DNA of 5,070 nucleotides, taken from positions 1 to 5,070 of the forward strand of contig JAGVIF010000547.1 of NCBI GenBank assembly GCA_020056205.1, in the 5' to 3' direction. This stretch comes from Lentisphaeria bacterium (GTDB lineage Bacteria; Verrucomicrobiota; Lentisphaeria; Victivallales; GWF2-50-93). The notes under the pieces are model-generated. The model searched no databases and had not been told where the DNA came from. It saw only the letters and a program-made list of their open reading frames with translations. The translations under genes were made by a program, and so were the position numbers. Of this stretch, positions 1 through 4,425 are shown one piece after another (position 1 is the stretch's first letter; each line of letters begins with the position of its first letter).

Positions 1-15
1 ATAAAATGCGAAATC
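1..15. repeat. 15-bp exact repeat, copy 1
   Basis: ATAAAATGCGAAATC at the window's left edge recurs exactly, in the same orientation, at 4346-4360. Both copies are intergenic. The copy here runs straight into a nested inverted repeat; the other does not. It may be the end of a larger repeat unit that starts left of the window. The match is seen directly; its meaning is inference. Confidence 0.6.
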
Positions 16-70
16 CGTTCGTAGCAGCGCAATTTATTGCGCGTTATCAAGAACGGCGTATAAATTCGCC
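15..70. repeat. Nested inverted repeat (cruciform-like)
   Basis: An outer perfect 6-bp stem, CCGTTC (15-20) with GAACGG (51-56), encloses an inner perfect 7-bp stem, GCGCAAT (27-33) with ATTGCGC (36-42). A further short stem, GGCG (55-58) with CGCC (67-70), overlaps the end of the outer stem, so the two are alternatives. No reading frame here looks like a protein. It resembles the palindromic extragenic or MITE-like units common in repeat-rich bacterial genomes. No transposase or target-site duplication is visible, so mobility is not shown. Confidence 0.6.
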
Positions 71-83
71 TACTACAAACAAA

Positions 84-105
84 GCGATACCGATAGCGAT
101 ACCGA
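84..105. repeat. 12-bp tandem duplication built of GATACC/GATAGC hexamers
   Basis: GCGATACCGA occurs at 84-93 and again at 96-105, a period of 12 bp made of alternating GATACC and GATAGC hexamers. Its translation gives low-complexity Ile-Pro-Ala or Gly-Ile-Ala runs, which explains an apparently hydrophobic minus-strand reading frame here. Best read as intergenic simple-sequence repeat. Confidence 0.6.
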
Positions 106-157
106 CCCCGAACGAAACAAAAATACATAACAACAGTGCGGAAATGCGAGAGTGCAG

Positions 158-176
158 CACAGGCATCTTGCCTGTG
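158..176. repeat. REP-like palindrome
   Basis: CACAGGCA (158-165) and TGCCTGTG (169-176) form a perfect 8-bp stem around a TCT trinucleotide. From memory, this ACAGGC-TCT-GCCTGT type is a widely dispersed extragenic palindrome in several bacterial phyla. It produces spurious peptides containing TGILPV on one strand and TGKMPV on the other, and both readings are seen here. There is no T-run, so it is not a classical intrinsic terminator. Confidence 0.7.
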
Positions 177-185
177 TCCTTGAAT

Positions 186-212
186 CGGAGAAACGGCGAA
201 CCGGAGAAACGG
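186..212. repeat. Direct repeat CGGAGAAACGG x2
   Basis: CGGAGAAACGG is present at 186-196 and 202-212 with a 16-bp period. It sits between the REP-like palindrome and the composite repeat at 227-302. It forms another module of the intergenic mosaic; no function can be assigned. Confidence 0.6.
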
Positions 213-226
213 AGATAAGAAAAACA

Positions 227-302
227 ATGAACTTCGAACATCTAATCAAGAGAAACTTTGCGCCTTTAATCTATAACCAATAACCAATAACCTATAACCA
301 AC
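227..302. repeat. Composite intergenic repeat, copy A
   Basis: Three modules occur in order. First is ATGAACTTCGAACAT (227-241). Second is a 22-nt block (248-269) with core TGCGCCTTTAA. Third are about four heptamers of the form (A/T)ATAACC (272-299). Copy B at 4143-4233 has the same modules in the same order and orientation: module 1 matches at 14 of 15 bases and module 2 at 20 of 22. Copy A lacks the hairpin present in copy B. The heptamers run into the 3' end of the minus-strand gene ending at 292 and provide its stop codon. Confidence 0.75.
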
Positions 303-1176
303 ATATGTCGCCTCTCCATGTTTTTTCATTTGAGACATCATCGCATTTAAATGCCTCCCATACTTCCTCGTGGAAGATAGTGTCTCCCGGCGCGATTTGA
401 TAGAGGGGGCTCAGTGTTTCTATCTCAAGCATCCATGGGCAGGAGAATATTTCCACGCTGCAGCCGTTGTCAGGGTATTCCGCGTCCACAAAATGGGAGA
501 AGCTTTTTTTCAGGGCGTATCCTTTGTTGACGTACGCAATCCATCCGTTCTCGCAATTGATTCCAAATTTCGCGTTACTTTTCGCATTGACATCTTGTGT
601 TGTGAGGATGTATTTATCTCCCCATGTGAAACGCGGGTCCGCCATATTCGTGTATGGCCAGATTGTCAGGTATCTGTTTGGCAGCAAAGTCTCCTTGTCT
701 CCCTGCGGCTGCGGAACTACGGCGGTTCCTCCCTGCGCCATCACTGTCAAAGCCCATGCGGCCAATTCGATATTCCACAGATTTTCATTTTTGAGGATGT
801 GGGTCAGTTTAAATCCGTTCTTTCCGGCGGGTGATATTTTGACGCTTTTGTTTATGCCTGTTATCTGTTCTATGCCAGAGGAGAAGACGAATCCATCTTT
901 TTCTTTTTTTACCGAAACCGGAGTGTTGTCCGGGGTATAACTGCGCGGCCGCGCCTCCGGCGAATGCCACAGGCGATGTCCGCCGTATATATTCCATTCA
1001 TCGCCGCCTTTTTTGCCGGCGGTTTCAGGTGCGACGTATAACATATTCGGTCCTTGGCCGAGAAATGCCCCTATTATTCTTGGGCCTACTTCGGTTGTGA
1101 CCACAATCCTGAAGCCGCCGTTTTTGAGTTCAACGCATTTTTTCCAACCTTCAAATTCAATCGTTCCGCTTTTCAT
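292..1176 (-). CDS. Galactose mutarotase-like (DUF4380-like) protein
   Basis: A 294-residue protein resembling the DUF4380/aldose-epimerase-like beta-sandwich family, whose members bind or epimerise sugars. Features seen are a GPRIIG segment (about 31-36), GGHRLWHSPE (65-74) and a C-terminal E-x-E-T-L-S-PL plus PGDTIFHEEVW (about 251-273), a layout typical of mutarotase-like folds. There is no signal peptide or membrane segment, so it should be cytoplasmic. The ATG at 1176 is chosen over an in-frame TTG at 1182 because AGGGAG lies 7 nt before the ATG but almost touches the TTG. The gene overlaps the end of rsmI by 20 nt, indicating cotranscription and probably translational coupling. The last codons and the stop (TGG TTA TAG) fall in an AATAACC-type repeat. 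A role in hexose metabolism beside the ROK kinase is inference; the substrate cannot be read from sequence. Confidence 0.7.
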   Translation of the reverse strand: MKSGTIEFEGWKKCVELKNGGFRIVVTTEVGPRIIGAFLGQGPNMLYVAPETAGKKGGDEWNIYGGHRLWHSPEARPRSYTPDNTPVSVKKEKDGFVFSSGIEQITGINKSVKISPAGKNGFKLTHILKNENLWNIELAAWALTVMAQGGTAVVPQPQGDKETLLPNRYLTIWPYTNMADPRFTWGDKYILTTQDVNAKSNAKFGINCENGWIAYVNKGYALKKSFSHFVDAEYPDNGCSVEIFSCPWMLEIETLSPLYQIAPGDTIFHEEVWEAFKCDDVSNEKTWRGDICWL

Positions 1177-1876
1177 TTTCAATCTCCCTGGTGTTTGCGG
1201 GCGGAGGGTTTATTGCGATAACGCATTCCCCTCGCCAGCGCTTATCTTTAGTCTTGTAAATTATGTCAACAATTTTCCCGCGCAAACATTCTTCGTAGAT
1301 TTTTGTGGCCTCTCTTATTACGGCCACATTTGTGTCAGCTCCGATTATCTCGGAGATTTCCAAAAGTAATTTTTGCATTCTGTGCGGGGATTCATAGACG
1401 AAAACGGTTTTATCCTCAGCCTTTATCTGCTCAAGGAATTTTTTCCTCCTGCCCGATTTTACCGGAGGAAAACCGTAAAATGCGAATTTCGCAAGCGGCA
1501 GCGCGCACGCCGTCGCCGCGAATAAGACAGCGGAAACGCCCGGTATTATGAGAGGCTCTATTCCCTTTTCAATGGCTTTCGCGATTAACTTGGATCCCGG
1601 ATCGGAAATGCATGGAGTGCCGGCGTCGCAGACGTAAGAAACGCTTTCGCCTTCAAGAACTTTGGCTATTATGCGTTCGGCCTCACGCTCCTCGTTGAAT
1701 GCCCTGCAGCTGATTATCGGTTTTTTGATGTTCAGGCTGTTCAGGAGTTGCAGAGTTCTCCTTGTATCTTCAGCGGCAATGACTTGCGAATTTCGCAAAG
1801 TTTCCACCGCGCGAAATGTGATGTCGCCCAGATTGCCTATCGGCGTGGCCACAATTGCGAGAAAGGCTTTGCTCAT
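1157..1876 (-). CDS. rsmI: 16S rRNA (cytidine(1402)-2'-O)-methyltransferase
   Basis: RsmI uses SAM to 2'-O-methylate C1402 in the decoding centre of 16S rRNA. The 239-residue product shows the family signatures in order: ATPIGNLGDIT (10-20), AEDTR (35-39), CDAGTPCISDPG (83-94), IPGVSA (111-116), FYGFPP (133-138), YESPHR (161-166) and REATKIYEE (188-196). This is a tetrapyrrole-methylase fold. Position 83 is Cys where Ser is usual (SDAGTP). The protein is shorter than the roughly 280-residue E. coli-type enzyme and ends soon after the RGE motif (215-217), so the C-terminal extension is missing. The start matches the family N terminus, although no good Shine-Dalgarno precedes it. It lies 27 nt after the ROK kinase and overlaps the next gene by 20 nt, so the three probably form one transcript. 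Confidence 0.95.
   Translation of the reverse strand: MSKAFLAIVATPIGNLGDITFRAVETLRNSQVIAAEDTRRTLQLLNSLNIKKPIISCRAFNEEREAERIIAKVLEGESVSYVCDAGTPCISDPGSKLIAKAIEKGIEPLIIPGVSAVLFAATACALPLAKFAFYGFPPVKSGRRKKFLEQIKAEDKTVFVYESPHRMQKLLLEISEIIGADTNVAVIREATKIYEECLRGKIVDIIYKTKDKRWRGECVIAINPPPANTREIENEKRND
1184..1189 (-). promoter_or_regulatory. Ribosome binding site of the mutarotase-like gene
   Basis: AGGGAG on the minus strand, 7 nt before the ATG at 1176, lying inside the rsmI coding region. It decides the start in favour of ATG 1176 rather than TTG 1182. Confidence 0.65.
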
Positions 1877-1903
1877 GGCTAAAATAAGGGGTAATTTAAT
1901 GAG

Positions 1904-2890
1904 TCAGTTGGCCCGTGAATTATTGTCGTAATAAACAGCGATGCTCAGGGCGGAATATTCTCCGATTTTGCAGCCGAGCGGGCTTGTTTTTATTTTCAAA
2001 TTTTTTATCATTTGCGGCCATGCGAATCGCGGGAGGAGTTTTTTCACAGGGTCGAGAAGCAGGTTGCCCGCGGCCAATGCGACAGTTCCGAGAATTATAA
2101 ACTCCGGATTGAATATATTTGTGAATATTCCGATAGCCTGCGCGTTTCTCAGGCAAATCTCGTCCCAGAGGCTTAAAGCATAACCATTTTTGGATTTAAC
2201 TCCTTCTATCAAAACAGGATAGCCGATTTTGCCGGCGTCGCCCTGCGCGAATCTTATCAGAGGGTGTTCCGGCTGTTGCGAGAGATCTGCCATGATTTTT
2301 TGAGAGATGGCGCGTCCTCCGCAGAAAGCCTCGTAGCATCCTCTTAACCCGCAGTTGCAGGCCGGCCCTTCGGGATCGAGAACAATGTGTCCCATTTCGC
2401 CGCCGATTAAATCATTGCCTCTGACAAGTTTGCCTTCGGCTATTATTCCTCCGCCGATCCCTGTGCTCATCGTAAGATAGATAAGATTGGAGCAATTTTT
2501 CCCCGCTCCAAAAATCCACTCCGCGAGAGCCCCGGCATTGGCGTCGTTCTCGATATATGTTTTCGCGGAAAATTCTTTGGAGATGAAGTCAACTATTGGG
2601 ATATCGTTCCAGTTTTTCATATTCGGCGACGACTCGATTTTGCCCTCAATTATGTTGAGGGGGCCCGGAGCGCCTATTCCTATCGCTGAAATATTTTGCG
2701 GCGGGAGACTGGCGTCCGCCAGGAGTTTTTTCCCGCATGAAACCATGTCATTCATGACTTCGCGCGGATTCCTTTCGAGGTTAGGAATTCTTTCTGAGGC
2801 TATTATTGTTCCATCGGCTCTGCCGAGACAGACGGCGATCTTTGTTCCGCCTATGTCGAAGCCGAGATAAAATTTGGTTTCCTCCCTCAT
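1904..2890 (-). CDS. ROK-family sugar kinase (glucokinase-like)
   Basis: A 328-residue ROK kinase that probably phosphorylates glucose or a related hexose with ATP in the cytoplasm. The phosphate-binding DIGGTK motif is at 12-17. The ENDANAGALAEW segment (114-125) carries the presumed catalytic Asp116. STGIGGG is at 142-148. The GEMGH segment (164-168) and CNCGLRGCYE (178-187) supply the expected zinc ligands His168, Cys178, Cys180 and Cys185 and the sugar-contacting Glu165 and Glu187. There is no N-terminal helix-turn-helix, which argues against a NagC/Mlc/XylR-type repressor. The late FIILGTVA (264-271) has Thr where Gly is usual in LGGxV. GGAG lies 7 nt before the ATG. It is the first gene of the minus-strand block, divergent from exbB. 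Exact sugar specificity (glucose, fructose, mannose or N-acetylated hexose) cannot be settled. Confidence 0.9.
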   Translation of the reverse strand: MREETKFYLGFDIGGTKIAVCLGRADGTIIASERIPNLERNPREVMNDMVSCGKKLLADASLPPQNISAIGIGAPGPLNIIEGKIESSPNMKNWNDIPIVDFISKEFSAKTYIENDANAGALAEWIFGAGKNCSNLIYLTMSTGIGGGIIAEGKLVRGNDLIGGEMGHIVLDPEGPACNCGLRGCYEAFCGGRAISQKIMADLSQQPEHPLIRFAQGDAGKIGYPVLIEGVKSKNGYALSLWDEICLRNAQAIGIFTNIFNPEFIILGTVALAAGNLLLDPVKKLLPRFAWPQMIKNLKIKTSPLGCKIGEYSALSIAVYYDNNSRAN

Positions 2891-2976
2891 TTGTTTTCTC
2901 CGCGTGTTTGAATTATGAGATTTCCCTGTTAATCTATATCGGAAAATAAAATAATAAACCCACTACAGGTGCGAAA
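2891..2976. promoter_or_regulatory. Divergent intergenic promoter region
   Basis: The 86-nt AT-rich gap between the ROK kinase (minus) and exbB (plus) must hold promoters for both if the gene blocks start here. Candidate -10 boxes are TAAAAT (2947-2952) on the plus strand and CATAAT (2917-2912) on the minus strand, each 5 of 6 to TATAAT. Neither has a convincing -35 at normal spacing. GGAG (minus, 2901-2898) serves the kinase and AGGTG (plus, 2967-2971) serves exbB. No operator palindrome is evident. Confidence 0.4.
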
Positions 2977-3708
2977 ATGCCGGATAAATTTTTTCTTTTG
3001 ACTGCTTACTATATCAATCCGTATTATCCATACCAACTTTCGGATGCGGTCGGGAAGGGGATAGTCCTGCTTCTCTTGGTTTTTTCCATTTTCACATGGA
3101 CTATAATGATAGACAAGGGGATACTTTTATATAGGGCGAGGCGCAGCTCTCTTCTTTTTTCATGGCTTTTCAGGGAAAAAAAGTATCCGCTCGCGCTGTA
3201 TAAGAAATCAAATGAATTGAAAGGTCCGGTCGCGAGAGTTTATCAGGCCGGCGCCGATGACTTGCTCTCTTTTTATGAAATTCCGCCGGAATTCTCCGAG
3301 CTTTACGGGACACAAAAAGCGCCGGTGAAAAAACTTTCAACAGCCCAGATAGAAACTCTCAGAAGCTCCCTTGAAAGATCCGTGTCCGACCAAATAATAA
3401 AGCTCGAGGACAAGATGGGGCTCTTGTCAACAGCCGTCAGCGTAAGCCCCCTTCTCGGCCTTTTCGGAACGGTCTGGGGAATAATGATGGCATTTTGCGC
3501 TATGACCCTGCAGGGCAAGGCGGACATTGCCGCCATGGCGCCCGGCATAAGCAGCGCGCTGCTTACCACCGTCGTAGGGCTGATAGTCGCCATTCCCTCT
3601 CTGGTCGGATTCAACCTCATCACTAATACGATAAGACAGATGATAGTAACAATGGACAATTTTGTAGAGGAATTTATGTCCAAGGTGAAACTCGAACAGT
3701 TTGATTGA
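2977..3708 (+). CDS. MotA/TolQ/ExbB proton channel family protein
   Basis: A 243-residue inner-membrane protein expected to form the pentameric proton channel of a Tol-Pal or TonB-type motor. Three hydrophobic segments fit the family: TM1 about 27-46, TM2 about 150-174 and TM3 about 188-212. A cytoplasmic loop of about 100 residues lies between TM1 and TM2. The core SPLLGLFGTVWGIM (157-170) and the TM3 stretch SALLTTVVGLIVAIP (193-207) are the diagnostic signatures, including the Thr residues lining the channel (165, 197, 198). The N terminus and length look closer to TolQ (about 230 residues) than to long ExbB forms. AGGTG lies 5 nt before the ATG. The exbD/tolR-like gene follows after 14 nt. 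No energy transducer (TonB or TolA) is adjacent, so TolQ and ExbB cannot be told apart from context. Confidence 0.93.
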   Translation: MPDKFFLLTAYYINPYYPYQLSDAVGKGIVLLLLVFSIFTWTIMIDKGILLYRARRSSLLFSWLFREKKYPLALYKKSNELKGPVARVYQAGADDLLSFYEIPPEFSELYGTQKAPVKKLSTAQIETLRSSLERSVSDQIIKLEDKMGLLSTAVSVSPLLGLFGTVWGIMMAFCAMTLQGKADIAAMAPGISSALLTTVVGLIVAIPSLVGFNLITNTIRQMIVTMDNFVEEFMSKVKLEQFD

Positions 3709-3712
3709 GAGG
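3707..3712 (+). promoter_or_regulatory. Ribosome binding site of the exbD/tolR-like gene
   Basis: GAGAGG, 10 nt before the ATG at 3723 and overlapping the TGA stop of the upstream gene. It supports ATG 3723 over the in-frame TTG at 3705, which would precede the site. It sits in the palindrome GAGAG-G-CTCTC (3707-3717), so a weak GAGA/TCTC hairpin could mask it. Confidence 0.6.
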
Positions 3713-3722
3713 CTCTCCCCCG

Positions 3723-4127
3723 ATGGCAAGACAAAAACAACGGTCCCAATTAAGCGCTATCAGTGAGATCAATATGACCCCGCTGATAGACCTGACATTT
3801 CTTCTTCTCGTAACTTTTATGATTACCGTTCCGCTTATGGAGTACGGGGTGAACGTCAACCCGCCGGAGATGAACGCGGACAAACTTCCCGACGAGAACT
3901 ACAAAGTGATAAACCTTGACAAGAATGGAAAAATACAGTTCAACAAAAAATATTTTTCCAACGAGGAATTAGGCAGGGAGCTTGTTGTCCAGAAAAGACT
4001 CAACGGCAAACTCTCGCTGCTGATAAGAGCCGACGGCGGCCGTCAATACAAGGAAGTGATGGAGATTATGAAGGTTGTGAAGAACACCGGAATTAAAGAA
4101 GTGTCGCTGGTGACTCAGGCGGAGTAA
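3723..4127 (+). CDS. Biopolymer transport protein, ExbD/TolR family
   Basis: A 134-residue single-pass inner-membrane protein that would sit in the ExbB/TolQ channel and respond to proton flow. It has a short cytoplasmic N terminus, then the signature INMTPLIDLTFLLLVTFM (16-33) with the proton-carrying Asp at residue 23, the same number as in E. coli TolR. One transmembrane helix (about 20-40) is followed by a periplasmic domain ending in the typical basic and polar D-G-x-x-x-Y-K-E-V-M-E-I-M-K segment (about 102-115). Length is normal for the family. The ATG at 3723 is preferred to the in-frame TTG at 3705 because of the Shine-Dalgarno between them. It is cotranscribed with the channel gene. 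A composite repeat begins 15 nt after the stop, and no clear terminator is seen. Confidence 0.93.
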   Translation: MARQKQRSQLSAISEINMTPLIDLTFLLLVTFMITVPLMEYGVNVNPPEMNADKLPDENYKVINLDKNGKIQFNKKYFSNEELGRELVVQKRLNGKLSLLIRADGGRQYKEVMEIMKVVKNTGIKEVSLVTQAE

Positions 4128-4142
4128 AATGGAAAAGGGAAA

Positions 4143-4233
4143 ATGAACATCGAACATTCAACGTTGAACATCCAACGTCGAATGAAGAAAAACTCTGCGC
4201 CTTTAACCAATAACCCATAACTAATAACTAACC
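4143..4233. repeat. Composite intergenic repeat, copy B
   Basis: The same three modules as copy A (227-302), in the same order and orientation: ATGAACATCGAACAT (4143-4157), a 22-nt block with core TGCGCCTTTAA (4185-4206), and about four heptamers of the form (T/A/C)(A/T)TAAC(C/T) (4202-4229) ending in AACC. Between the first two modules it carries an extra palindromic stretch absent from copy A. It starts 15 nt after the exbD/tolR-like stop codon. The order and degeneracy suggest an old dispersed repeat, not a recent duplication. Confidence 0.75.
4155..4184. repeat. Stem-loop in composite repeat B
   Basis: CATTCAACGTTG (4155-4166) pairs with CAACGTCGAATG (4173-4184) at 11 of 12 positions, with one A/C mismatch, around a 6-nt loop. 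The left arm itself contains the perfect 12-bp palindrome TTCAACGTTGAA (4157-4168), so two alternative folds are possible. There is no following T-run, so it is not a standard intrinsic terminator. Lying 28 nt downstream of the exbD/tolR stop, it could protect or define the 3' end of that transcript (inference). Confidence 0.65.
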
Positions 4234-4273
4234 TAAGTTTTGCGATTCAATCGGCCGAATTTAAACTAAGTTC

Positions 4274-4305
4274 TTGATAATAAACGGTTTGAGCATTGGT
4301 ATAAG
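4274..4305 (+). promoter_or_regulatory. Candidate promoter for thiD (extended -10)
   Basis: TGGTATAAG (4297-4305) fits an extended -10 element (TGn plus TATAAG, 5 of 6 to TATAAT). TTGATA (4274-4279) is a good -35 match but with a 20-nt spacer, longer than the usual 17. It would start transcription near 4312, leaving a leader of about 115 nt. Prediction by eye only; an extended -10 can work without a well-spaced -35. Confidence 0.35.
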
Positions 4306-4345
4306 TTCAGTAAACCCTGTCCTTTCGGTGAATATTTACACCCAA

Positions 4346-4360
4346 ATAAAATGCGAAATC
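4346..4360. repeat. 15-bp exact repeat, copy 2
   Basis: ATAAAATGCGAAATC, identical to positions 1-15 and in the same orientation, located in the thiD leader about 65 nt before its start codon. The sequence after it differs from the first copy, so only this module is shared. Confidence 0.6.
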
Positions 4361-4425
4361 ACTTGTTTTTCAATAGAATATCACATCGGCGAGCCAATTG
4401 CAAAATGTAGGTTTACTCTCTCAAA

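Noticed and set aside
6..218. Plus-strand 70-residue frame across the same region
   Set aside because: Same repeat modules read on the other strand; low-complexity Ile-Pro and TGILPV content, with no recognisable domain.
47..241. Minus-strand 64-residue frame with an apparent C-terminal membrane helix
   Set aside because: It is composed of the repeat modules themselves (GAAC block, CGGAGAAACGG repeat, REP-like palindrome, GATACC hexamers). The hydrophobic stretch comes from hexamer repeats and there is no ribosome binding site.
227..302. CRISPR array
   Set aside because: The tandem unit is a 7-bp degenerate heptamer without spacers, and no cas gene is present.
1904..2890. ROK-type transcriptional repressor (NagC/Mlc/XylR)
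   Set aside because: The protein begins directly with the DxGGTK phosphate motif and has no N-terminal DNA-binding helix-turn-helix.
3303..3749. 148-residue minus-strand open frame
   Set aside because: It is antisense to the strongly recognisable ExbB/TolQ-like gene and has no motif of its own.
4155..4184. Intrinsic terminator after exbD/tolR
   Set aside because: The stem is AT-balanced and is followed by GAAGAAAAAC on the plus strand, without a T-run. On the minus strand the hairpin is preceded, not followed, by the T-rich stretch.
4306..4425. TPP riboswitch before thiD
   Set aside because: The conserved CTGAGA-type core and the GATCTGGxTAATxCCxG-type segment were not found by eye.
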